A stretch of DNA of 64,000 bases from Lentibacter algarum. GTDB lineage: Bacteria > Pseudomonadota > Alphaproteobacteria > Rhodobacterales > Rhodobacteraceae. The position numbers and the translations under genes are program-made. Below the pieces are notes generated by a model. It saw nothing but the letters and a program-made list of their open reading frames with translations. It did not search any database and was not told the DNA's origin. Shown here in pieces: positions 44,652 through 52,061 of this stretch. The stretch covers positions 558,001 to 622,000 of the forward strand of contig NZ_JAHKQI010000005.1 of NCBI RefSeq assembly GCF_018860975.1, written 5' to 3'. Position 1 is the first letter of the stretch. Every line of letters starts with the position of its first letter.

Positions 44652-46034
44652 GTGCCTGCCATTTTTGCTGAAAACCACGATGATGTGACACCGCTTTTTC
44701 TGTTGGAGCCTGAGACGCTTGAGACTTGGCTGAAGGCGCAGCCCTCTGATGTGCAGGCTTGGGTGAAGGCCTCGGGCTTTGCCGCGGGGCTAGGGCAGGT
44801 GCTGACCTTGCCAGCGCCGGATGGCAGCATAAGTGCCGCATTGGCGGGCTATGGAACGCAGGCCAAGCGCAAACGCGGGCGGTTTCATCTTGCGGGAGCG
44901 GCGGCGAAGCTGCCGGCTGGCGACTACCGGCTGGTAACTGAACTTGACGGGGATGAGCTGAGTGTCGAGGCACTTGGCTGGTTGATGAGCCACTATGCGT
45001 TCGCCCGTTATGCAAAGGCAGAAGGCACCAAGGCGCGGCTGGTTGCCCCCGAGGGTGTTGATGCCACGCGCCTTGAAGTGATTGCCGCTGGTGAGGAGCG
45101 CATCCGCGATCTGATCAACACGCCGACAAACGACATGGGGCCGATCGCCCTTGAGGCCGTTGCAAGCGAGATTGCTACTGCGCAGGGAGCAAGTTTCAAG
45201 GTGATCCGCGGCGAGGCTTTGCTTGAAGAGAACTTCCCGCTGATTCACACGGTCGGCCGTGCCAGCGCCGAGGCACCGAGGCTACTTGATATACGCTGGG
45301 GCGAGAGCGGCCCGAAGCTGACGCTGGTGGGCAAAGGTGTTTGCTTTGACACCGGTGGTTTGAACCTCAAGCCGGGTGCGTCGATGGGCCTGATGAAAAA
45401 GGACATGGGCGGCGCAGCGACGGTGCTTGGGCTTGCGCAGATGATTATGACGCTGGGCCTCAAGGTGCAACTGCGGGTGTTGATACCGGCGGTTGAAAAC
45501 GCGGTGAGCAGCAACGCGTTCAGGCCAGGCGACATTCTGACCAGCCGCGCTGGCATGACTGTCGAAATCAACAACACCGACGCCGAGGGGCGGTTGGTTC
45601 TGGCTGACGCATTGGCTTACGGGGCGGAAGACGCACCTGACTTGATGCTGTCGATGGCCACACTTACTGGCGCGGCGCGGGTGGCTGTCGGGCCTGACCT
45701 TTCGCCCTACTTTTGCGATGATGCAGGCTTTGCCCAAGCGCTTGAAATGGCGTCAACGCGGGTTGCTGATCCGGTGTGGCGCTTGCCGTTTTGGGACGCC
45801 TACGAAAGCATGATCGAACCCGGGATTGCAGACCTGGACAATGCCCCAAAGGGCGGCTTTGCGGGGGCGATCACGGCGGCGCTGTTCTTGCGGCGCTTTG
45901 CGGGTGATGTGCCTTACGCACATTTTGACATTTACGGCTGGAACCCGAGTGCCAAGCCCGCCCGCACAAAAGGCGGCACCGGTATGGGGGCGCGGGCTTT
46001 GCTTGAGGCGCTGCCCGTGATGTTAAAGCTATGA
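44652..46034 (+). CDS. Leucyl aminopeptidase family protein (M17)
   Basis: A dizinc/manganese cytosolic aminopeptidase of 460 residues. The catalytic domain contains VGKGVCFDTGGLNLKPG (Lys and Asp ligands) near 225, KKDMGGAA near 250 and the M17 signature NTDAEGRLVLAD near 305. GTG 44652 is chosen since GGAG lies nine bases upstream; a TTG at 44637 is also in frame. Its stop overlaps by four bases the start of an NlpC/P60 peptidase gene. The pairing suggests cell-wall peptide degradation, an inference from context. Confidence 0.92.
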   Translation: MPAIFAENHDDVTPLFLLEPETLETWLKAQPSDVQAWVKASGFAAGLGQVLTLPAPDGSISAALAGYGTQAKRKRGRFHLAGAAAKLPAGDYRLVTELDGDELSVEALGWLMSHYAFARYAKAEGTKARLVAPEGVDATRLEVIAAGEERIRDLINTPTNDMGPIALEAVASEIATAQGASFKVIRGEALLEENFPLIHTVGRASAEAPRLLDIRWGESGPKLTLVGKGVCFDTGGLNLKPGASMGLMKKDMGGAATVLGLAQMIMTLGLKVQLRVLIPAVENAVSSNAFRPGDILTSRAGMTVEINNTDAEGRLVLADALAYGAEDAPDLMLSMATLTGAARVAVGPDLSPYFCDDAGFAQALEMASTRVADPVWRLPFWDAYESMIEPGIADLDNAPKGGFAGAITAALFLRRFAGDVPYAHFDIYGWNPSAKPARTKGGTGMGARALLEALPVMLKL

Positions 46035-46825
46035 GCGTGTTGCCTGCGGGCGGCGAGCTCATGCAGGTTATCCACCCGAGCACTACGATCTTTAGTGAAA
46101 GCGGCAGGCGCGAACGTGAGGTGTTGTTTGGGCAGACTGTCGTTGTGACGGATAAAACCCCCGACGAGGCGGGGCGTGTTGTCGGGCATTCACTGGGCAA
46201 TGGTTACGCCGGTTTTTTTGATCTCGGTGCTTTGGATAATGTGACAGAGGCGGCGACACATGTTGTCAGCGCACGGCTGAGCTATGCGCTTGATATCCCT
46301 GACTTTAAAACCCAAGGCGAGCATTTCCCCTTGAGCCTTGGTGCGCGGGTGTTTGTTGTCGGCACTGAGGGGCGCTGGAGCGAGATCAGCTGCGGCAGTT
46401 TGCGCCGCTTTGTTCCGACAGCGCATTTGCGCCCCGTGTCGGACGCTGAAACTGACCCTGTCAGTGTTGCGGAGAGGCTGTTGGGAACGCCCTATGTTTG
46501 GGGCGGTGACAGCGCGTTTGGCATTGATTGCTCGGGGCTTGTGCATGCGGGGTGTATGGCCTGTGGCATACCGTGCCCCGGTGATTCCGGCCCGCAGGAG
46601 GCCGAGTTGGGCGTGGCTTTGACGCAGGGCGCAGCCTTAAAGCGCGGTGACGTGCTTTTCTGGAAGGGGCATGTTGCCTGGGTGTCGGATAGCGAGACCT
46701 TGCTGCATGCAAATGCCTATCACATGAATGTAGCCTATGAGCCGATCAAAGCCGCGATTGCACGGATCAAGGCGCAGGGAGACGGCCCTGTAACGGCGCG
46801 TAAACGAGTAGGGAGAGAGACATGA
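46031..46825 (+). CDS. NlpC/P60-family cysteine endopeptidase
   Basis: A 264-residue protein. Residues about 15-135 form SH3-like cell-wall-binding domains. The C-terminal NlpC/P60 domain has YVWGGDSAFGIDCSGLVHAG with catalytic Cys167, GHVAWV with His214 and LLHANAY with His226 as the polar third residue. Family enzymes cut the gamma-D-Glu to diamino-acid bond in peptidoglycan stem peptides. There is no obvious signal peptide, so it may act on muropeptides in the cytoplasm. It is translationally coupled to the aminopeptidase upstream and the agmatinase-family gene downstream. Confidence 0.92.
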   Translation: MSVLPAGGELMQVIHPSTTIFSESGRREREVLFGQTVVVTDKTPDEAGRVVGHSLGNGYAGFFDLGALDNVTEAATHVVSARLSYALDIPDFKTQGEHFPLSLGARVFVVGTEGRWSEISCGSLRRFVPTAHLRPVSDAETDPVSVAERLLGTPYVWGGDSAFGIDCSGLVHAGCMACGIPCPGDSGPQEAELGVALTQGAALKRGDVLFWKGHVAWVSDSETLLHANAYHMNVAYEPIKAAIARIKAQGDGPVTARKRVGRET

Positions 46826-47781
46826 GTGATACATTTTTTCAGCCGGTTTCGGGCATGGACTTGCCGCGCTTTGCGGGCATTCCCACATTCATGCGTCTGC
46901 CGCATGTGCCGCTTGACCATGCACGGCTTGGCGAGGTTGAAGTGGGCATCATCGGTGTGCCTTGGGACAGTGGAACGACCAACCGACCCGGGCCGAGGCA
47001 CGGGCCGCGCCAGCTGCGTGATGCCAGCACCATGATCAGGGCCGAGCACGCGGTGAGCGGGATGCGCCCGTTTGAGGCGCTGCGCTGTGCTGATTTGGGC
47101 GATGTGGGGCCGAATCCTGCGGACATTCAAGACAGCATGAAGCGGATTACGGCGTTTTATGACGCAGTGATAGACGCCGGAATCCTGCCGCTAACGGCAG
47201 GGGGCGACCACCTTTCAAGCCTGCCTGTTTTGCGATCGGTCGCCGCTGAGGCTCCTGTCGGGATGATCCATTTTGACAGCCACACCGACCTCTATCACTC
47301 CTACTTTGACGGGATGATGTATACCCACGGCACCCCGTTCAGGCGCGCTTGTGAAGAGGGGTTGCTTGATCCGAAGCGCGTTGTGCAGATCGGCATTCGC
47401 GGCACACAGTATGATAGCGAGGATCGCGACTTCGCCCGCGCCGAGGGCATCAGGATTATCCCGATCGAGGAGTTTCATGCACGCGGGCCTGACGATGTGA
47501 TGGCTGAAGCGCGCGAGATTGCAGGAACCGGCGAGACATATGTGAGCTATGACATCGACTTTGTTGACCCGACTTTCGCGCCGGGGACGGGCACGCCGGA
47601 AGTTGGCGGGCCGAACTCTTACCAAGCACTTCAGGTTGTGCGCGGGTTGAGTGGTGTCAACATCGTTGGCGCTGATGTTGTTGAGGTGTCGCCCCCGTTT
47701 GATCCTTCGGGAGCGACTGCGTTTTTAGGTGTTTCGATCATGTTCGAGCTTCTGTGCCAAATGGCGGCAAATAAAGCTTAA
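46822..47781 (+). CDS. Agmatinase-family ureohydrolase
   Basis: A dimanganese ureohydrolase of 319 residues. Metal-ligand motifs are GGDHLSSLP near residue 128, HFDSHTDLY near 150 and SYDIDFVDPTFAPGTGTPE near 232. The family hydrolyses agmatine, guanidinobutyrate, guanidinopropionate or similar guanidino compounds to urea plus an amine. Length and motifs fit agmatinase best but do not fix the substrate. It is coupled by an ATGA overlap to the NlpC/P60 gene, an unusual pairing. The divergent-end neighbour znuA is convergent with it. Confidence 0.88.
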   Translation: MSDTFFQPVSGMDLPRFAGIPTFMRLPHVPLDHARLGEVEVGIIGVPWDSGTTNRPGPRHGPRQLRDASTMIRAEHAVSGMRPFEALRCADLGDVGPNPADIQDSMKRITAFYDAVIDAGILPLTAGGDHLSSLPVLRSVAAEAPVGMIHFDSHTDLYHSYFDGMMYTHGTPFRRACEEGLLDPKRVVQIGIRGTQYDSEDRDFARAEGIRIIPIEEFHARGPDDVMAEAREIAGTGETYVSYDIDFVDPTFAPGTGTPEVGGPNSYQALQVVRGLSGVNIVGADVVEVSPPFDPSGATAFLGVSIMFELLCQMAANKA

Positions 47782-47790
47782 CAGGAGTGC

Positions 47791-48768
47791 TTAGCGCGGT
47801 GTCAGGCACTTTTCGAAGCCGTCAGCGAAGTTGTTGAGAAGTGCGCTGTAGTTGTCGGCGCCAAGCGGGATATCTCTTCCCAATGGGTCGATCACGACAT
47901 GTGGGATGTCGAGTGTTTCGCTGACCAGCTTGATGGTCGCCGGTGATGTTGTTGTCTCGGTGACGAAGCAACCCAAGCCAGGCGAGTTTTCAAGCACTTC
48001 ACGCAGATGTGCGGGGCCTGCGTCTTGGTCTTCGCTGTCGGTGATAGCCGCGTGTGACGTCAGGCCGAAACGCACTTCGAAATACTGATAGGCGTCGTGG
48101 GCTGTCAGGAATTCGCGCTCTGACAACGGCTTGAGGCGTGCTTCGATTTCGGCAGACTGGGCGGTGATCGCTTTGGCAGCTTCAGCGGCGTTTGCGCGGT
48201 AGGCCTCGGCGTTGGCCGGGTCTTTCTTGGCGAGGTCTTCAGCGATCACTGCAAGCCAGACAACAGCGTTGTCGGGGCTAAGCCAAGCGTGCGTGTCGTG
48301 ACGTTCTTCGCCTTCGTGGTCGTCGTCGGCGTGCTCTTCGTGGTCATGTCCTTCGTGATCGTGGTCATCATGCTCTTCTTCATGAGCATGTTCTTCATCG
48401 CCGTGGTCATGATCATGATGGTGGGCGCCACGCTGTGCGAGCAGGGTGGTTCCTTCGGCTTTAAGCAAAGGCAGGCTGGCAGCGTTTGGTGCCATTTCAT
48501 GAATAGCCTCGGCAAGCCAAGGGGATAAATCCGGGCCAAGCCAGATGACCATATCGGCAGATTGCAGGCGCTGTGCTTCAGATGGGCGTAGCGCGTGGTT
48601 GTGTGGCGAGGTTCCCGGCTTGGTGAGCAGTTCGGGTGTGCCCGTTTCACCCATCACTTGTGTCGTGAGCGAGTGCAATGGAGGGATGTCGACGACAACA
48701 CGCAGATTGTCAGCCTGAGCGACAGCGGGTATGCAAAGAAGGAGAGGAAGTGAGAGGTGCTTGAGCAT
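47791..48768 (-). CDS. znuA: Zinc ABC transporter substrate-binding protein
   Basis: Periplasmic zinc receptor of 325 residues. The signal peptide ends near residue 19 (AVAQA). Zinc-ligand histidines are in SPHNHALRPS (near 58) and HDTHAWLSPDN (near 160), with the later HAAITDSEDQDAGP segment. A His/Asp/Glu-rich loop spans about 116-160, typical of ZnuA and probably a zinc-collecting loop. The gene is divergent from zur, with a Zur-like palindrome in the 45-base gap, so repression by zinc-loaded Zur is expected. Confidence 0.95.
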   Translation of the reverse strand: MLKHLSLPLLLCIPAVAQADNLRVVVDIPPLHSLTTQVMGETGTPELLTKPGTSPHNHALRPSEAQRLQSADMVIWLGPDLSPWLAEAIHEMAPNAASLPLLKAEGTTLLAQRGAHHHDHDHGDEEHAHEEEHDDHDHEGHDHEEHADDDHEGEERHDTHAWLSPDNAVVWLAVIAEDLAKKDPANAEAYRANAAEAAKAITAQSAEIEARLKPLSEREFLTAHDAYQYFEVRFGLTSHAAITDSEDQDAGPAHLREVLENSPGLGCFVTETTTSPATIKLVSETLDIPHVVIDPLGRDIPLGADNYSALLNNFADGFEKCLTPR

Positions 48769-48792
48769 GGTTTTTGCCTTTACCGTTCAATT

Positions 48793-48813
48793 GAAACGTT
48801 ATAACATAACAGC
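48793..48813. promoter_or_regulatory. Zur-like operator between znuA and zur
   Basis: GTTAT-AAC-ATAAC at 48798-48810 is an inverted repeat inside GAAACGTTATAACATAACAG. It resembles the Zur consensus, which centres on GTTATA/TATAAC half sites. It fills the short gap between the znuA and zur starts, so one site could control both units. The zur start codon follows three bases after it. Confidence 0.75.
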
Positions 48814-49317
48814 ATGACAGAAAATGCAACCCCGAAAACAACCGCAAAATCACCTGTTGGTTTTGGCAAGCACGATCACGCCCATTGCAAAACCTACGGG
48901 TTGAGCCGTGCCGAGGCGGTGTGTGAGGCCGCTGGCGTGCAGTTCACGCCCATTCGCCGGCGCGTGCTTGAGATCTTGCTGGAAGCGCATGAGGCGCTCG
49001 GGGCTTATGATGTGCTCGCAAGGCTGAGTGCCGAGGGGCTTGGCTCAAAGCCGCCCGTGGCTTACCGCGCGCTCGGTTTTTTGGTGGACAACGGCCTCGC
49101 GCACCGGATCGAGAAACTGAATGCATATATTGCCTGTGCCCACCCTGGTGAAGCGCATGATGCGGCATTTATGATCTGCCGTGCTTGCGGAACTGTGGCC
49201 GAAGCCGAACCGCGCGGTTTGTTCAAACGCACGGCGGGCGAGGCGGGCTTTCAGATCGAAACATTGGTGATCGAGGCTGAAGGGCTTTGCCCTGACTGCG
49301 GCGAGGCCAGTGTATGA
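48814..49317 (+). CDS. zur: Zur, Fur-family zinc uptake regulator
   Basis: A zinc-responsive repressor of 167 residues. The N-terminal winged helix includes VQFTPIRRRVLEILLEAHEALGAYDVL. The structural zinc site uses CRACGTVAE and CPDCG, and further metal-binding residues include the histidine-rich KHDHAHCK near residue 20. The start codon directly abuts the operator with no Shine-Dalgarno, so the message may be leaderless or start inside the palindrome. Its stop overlaps the znuC start by four bases, placing the regulator in the zinc-uptake operon. Confidence 0.93.
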   Translation: MTENATPKTTAKSPVGFGKHDHAHCKTYGLSRAEAVCEAAGVQFTPIRRRVLEILLEAHEALGAYDVLARLSAEGLGSKPPVAYRALGFLVDNGLAHRIEKLNAYIACAHPGEAHDAAFMICRACGTVAEAEPRGLFKRTAGEAGFQIETLVIEAEGLCPDCGEASV

Positions 49318-50063
49318 GTCTGATCGAAGCGCAAGGCCTAGAACGGCGGTTTGGCGGCGAAACGGTGTTGCATGGAGTCAATCTGAGCGTTGAGCGCGGA
49401 GAGATTGTTACCATTGTCGGGCCGAATGGCTCGGGCAAGTCGACGCTGCTGCGGATGCTGGCGGGGGCGCTGACGCCGAGCAGTGGCACCGTGACTCACG
49501 CCAAGGGCTTGGTGATCGGATATGTGCCACAGAAGCTGACGCTGGAAACGGGTTTGCCGATGAGCGTGCGGCGGTTTCTGGATGTGCCAAAGCGGCAAAG
49601 TGATGCTGATGTCATCCACGCGCTCAAACGGGTGTCAGCGGAGACCCTGAGCGCGCGGCAGCTTGAGGGGCTTTCGGGCGGGCAAATGCAGCGCGTCTTG
49701 TTGGCGCGGGCGTTGCTGCAAAAACCCGATGTGCTTATGCTTGACGAGCCGACGCAGGGGCTTGACCAGACGGGGCAGGCCGACTTTTACCGAATGATCG
49801 AAGAGCTGCGACAGGAGCTTGGATGTGCGGTGATGATGGTCAGTCACGAACTGCACGTGGTGATGAGCGCCTCCGACAGGGTGATTTGCCTCAACGGGCA
49901 TATTTGCTGTCAGGGCACGCCGGAGATTGTGCAGTCAGCGCCGGAGTACCGCGCGCTGTTCGGCACCGGAACCCACGGCACGCTGGCGCTATACCGGCAC
50001 GAACATGACCACACCCACGACCACGTGCATGACGAAAACTGTGCTCATGGTGAGGACGCCTGA
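49314..50063 (+). CDS. znuC: Zinc ABC transporter ATPase with His-rich tail
   Basis: ATPase for zinc import, 249 residues. Walker A GPNGSGKS is near residue 37, LSGGQMQR near 120 and LDEPTQGLD near 143. The C-terminal 25 residues are rich in His, Asp and Glu (HEHDHTHDHVHDENCAHG), a likely cytoplasmic zinc-binding tail. It is coupled to zur and to znuB by overlapping start/stop codons. Confidence 0.95.
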   Translation: MSLIEAQGLERRFGGETVLHGVNLSVERGEIVTIVGPNGSGKSTLLRMLAGALTPSSGTVTHAKGLVIGYVPQKLTLETGLPMSVRRFLDVPKRQSDADVIHALKRVSAETLSARQLEGLSGGQMQRVLLARALLQKPDVLMLDEPTQGLDQTGQADFYRMIEELRQELGCAVMMVSHELHVVMSASDRVICLNGHICCQGTPEIVQSAPEYRALFGTGTHGTLALYRHEHDHTHDHVHDENCAHGEDA

Positions 50064-50848
50064 TGCTGGATGATTTTGCGGCGCGCGCGCTTTTTGCGGC
50101 ACTGGGTGTTGCCATGGCAGCAGGACTTATCGGGCCTTTTGTCGTGTGGCGGCGGATGGCTTATTTCGGTGATGCGATGGCCCATGCCGCGATCCTTGGT
50201 GTGGCGCTTTCGTTTGGCTTTGCGATATCGGTGTTTTCGGGTGTTCTGCTGAGCGCCTTGCTGGTTGCGGTTTTGTTTCTAACACTCACGCATCGCAACC
50301 AGACAAGTGATTCGGCGCTTGGTGTGATCGCGCACTCGGCGCTGGCCTTTGGTCTCGTTGCCGTGGCGATGAGCCGTCAGGCTGTCAACGTCGAGACCTA
50401 TTTGTTCGGGGATGTGCTGACTGTTGCGCGCTCTGATCTGGCGATGATCTGGCAGGTGCTCCTCGTCGTGGCGGCTTGGCTTATCTGGCGTTGGCGCGCC
50501 TTGGTAACCTGGATTGTCAGCGACGATCTGGCGCTCACCAGCGGCTATCACCCCAAGCGTGAGGAACTCGGCTTGATACTGGCTTTGGCACTGGTTGTGG
50601 CCGTGGGCATCAAGGCTGTTGGTGCGCTGCTGATCACGGCGATGCTGATCATACCGGCGGCCAGCGCGCGGCCACATGTGCGCAGCCCTGAAGCTATGGT
50701 ACTGCTCTCGGTTGTCTTTGCGGGGGTGTCTGCGTTTGGCGGGCTCAAGGCCGCGTTCATGTTTGACACGCCAGCGGGGCCGAGCATTGTTTGCGTTGCG
50801 GCGGTGCTGTTCATTTGCTCGCTACTGGTGAGCGTAATCCGGCGATGA
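50063..50848 (+). CDS. znuB: Zinc ABC transporter permease
   Basis: Permease of the ABC-3 (manganese/zinc) family, 261 residues, with seven to nine membrane helices. The family hallmarks GPFVVWRRMAYFGDAMAHAAILG near residue 20 and ALLITAMLIIPAASAR near 200 are visible. Its start overlaps the znuC stop by one base and its stop overlaps the next gene by four bases. Confidence 0.95.
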   Translation: MLDDFAARALFAALGVAMAAGLIGPFVVWRRMAYFGDAMAHAAILGVALSFGFAISVFSGVLLSALLVAVLFLTLTHRNQTSDSALGVIAHSALAFGLVAVAMSRQAVNVETYLFGDVLTVARSDLAMIWQVLLVVAAWLIWRWRALVTWIVSDDLALTSGYHPKREELGLILALALVVAVGIKAVGALLITAMLIIPAASARPHVRSPEAMVLLSVVFAGVSAFGGLKAAFMFDTPAGPSIVCVAAVLFICSLLVSVIRR

Positions 50849-51513
50849 GCGGCATGACCTACCGCCGCTACGCTATCTTCTTTTGCCCTGATGCCGGCTT
50901 GGGCGCGGTTGGTGCGCGTTGGCTCGGATGGGACAGCGCGCTTGGGCGGGAACATGTTCCGGAGCTTGAGGTGCTGACACGGCGGCCGCGCAAATACGGT
51001 TTTCATGGCACGATCAAACCGCCCATGCGGCTGGTTGACGGGAGCTCGGAGGCCGACCTACTGCAGGCTGTTGCCGCGTTGTGTGAAGGCATGCAGCCTG
51101 TTGCGCCGATTAAGCTGACGCTGAGCCGGATCGGCGGGTTTCTGGCGCTGACTCCTGCCGACGATTTGCCTGACTTGGCGGTGCTTGCCAGCAATGTGGT
51201 GCGCGGGCTTGACCCTTTTCGCGCCGCGCCAGACGAGGCCGAGCTTGCCCGCCGCCGCAAAGCCAACTTGAGCGCTCAGGAAGAGGAGAACCTTGCGCGT
51301 TGGGGCTATCCTTATGTGCTGAGTAGGTTTCGCTTTCATATGACGCTGACTGGCCCCGTTCCACGAGGCAGGTTTGACGAGGTTTTGGCCAAAGCGCAGA
51401 CGCATTTTGCCGCAGCTATCGCCGAGCCGGTGCCGGTGACGGAACTATGCCTGATGGGCGAGGCGCAAGATGGCCGTTTTTACCAGATAGAGCGGTTCAA
51501 ACTGAAAGGGTAA
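50845..51513 (+). CDS. DUF1045 family protein (2H phosphoesterase-like)
   Basis: A 222-residue protein of the DUF1045 family, usually listed as a putative phosphonate-metabolism protein. Two H-x-T motifs, HGTIKPP near residue 50 and HMTLTGP near 160, mark a 2H phosphoesterase-like fold that could act on cyclic phosphates. It is fused by an ATGA overlap to the end of zur-znuCB, although no phn gene is present. Whether it serves zinc physiology or merely shares the transcript is unknown. Confidence 0.82.
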   Translation: MSGMTYRRYAIFFCPDAGLGAVGARWLGWDSALGREHVPELEVLTRRPRKYGFHGTIKPPMRLVDGSSEADLLQAVAALCEGMQPVAPIKLTLSRIGGFLALTPADDLPDLAVLASNVVRGLDPFRAAPDEAELARRRKANLSAQEEENLARWGYPYVLSRFRFHMTLTGPVPRGRFDEVLAKAQTHFAAAIAEPVPVTELCLMGEAQDGRFYQIERFKLKG

Positions 51514-51514
51514 G

Positions 51515-51611
51515 GTGAGAGGCTGGACAACGACCCAAACGGGACTCGTTACGGTTGCTTCCTTCCGGATCTGGCCGGGTTGGCGAGGCGTTCGCCCGCG
51601 CCAACCTCTCA
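51515..51611 (-). ncRNA. ffs: Signal recognition particle 4.5S RNA
   Basis: The minus strand carries the invariant SRP domain IV sequence AGATCCGGAAGGAAGCAAC (asymmetric loop plus GGAA tetraloop) flanked by complementary arms. The ends pair: GAGAGGTTGG at 51601-51610 with CCAGCCTCTC at 51517-51526 (minus sense). About 97 nt, the bacterial 4.5S size. The partner protein gene ffh is at the end of the window on the same strand. Confidence 0.95.
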
Positions 51612-51656
51612 AAACCCGATATAGGGCGCAGTTGCGGGATTCGCAAGAGTTTTGGC

Positions 51657-51998
51657 TTATTCGGGGTTGATACCGCCCGGACAGGTGAGTTTGGTGAACG
51701 CGCCGATGCACCATGTTTTCATTCCAAGGCCTTCGGCGCTGAATGTGCTGAACAATGTGTAGTCGTTGTATTGGCTGCTCAACTGTGTTTCGAGCACTTT
51801 CTGGCAGTCTTTCGGGCGCAACTTACACGCAATCAGAAGCGCGTTTCCGGCGGCTGATTTGTCTACCGATATGTCTTGTGAATTGATACCGGAGACCACC
51901 ATTTGCCCGAGGGCTGCTTCGGCGTTTTCTTCCGAAGGGTTGGTAAAAAATGCAGCAATCGCGCCGAGCGCCAGAACCATAAACAAAAACCGCCACAT
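51657..51998 (-). CDS. Small exported/membrane-anchored protein, DUF4359-like
   Basis: A 113-residue protein. The N-terminal helix (residues 2-18) is a signal or anchor, followed directly by FTNPSEEN, a segment typical of DUF4359 proteins. Four cysteines (CKLRPKDC and WCIGAF...TCPGG) could form two disulfides outside the membrane. It stands alone between the SRP RNA and the cpdB-like gene. Function unknown; the DUF4359 assignment is by resemblance of the NPSEE segment only. Confidence 0.65.
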   Translation of the reverse strand: MWRFLFMVLALGAIAAFFTNPSEENAEAALGQMVVSGINSQDISVDKSAAGNALLIACKLRPKDCQKVLETQLSSQYNDYTLFSTFSAEGLGMKTWCIGAFTKLTCPGGINPE

Positions 51999-52061
51999 AG
52001 ACTTACTCCCGCTGTTGACGCGCTAGATATGGCGTGAATATGCGCGCCTGTCGAGCGGTGT

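Noticed and set aside
48289-48528. Plus-strand frame that reads like a very hydrophobic membrane protein
   Set aside because: It is the reverse complement of the His/Asp/Glu-rich loop of znuA; repeated GTC/GTG/ATG codons create false hydrophobicity.
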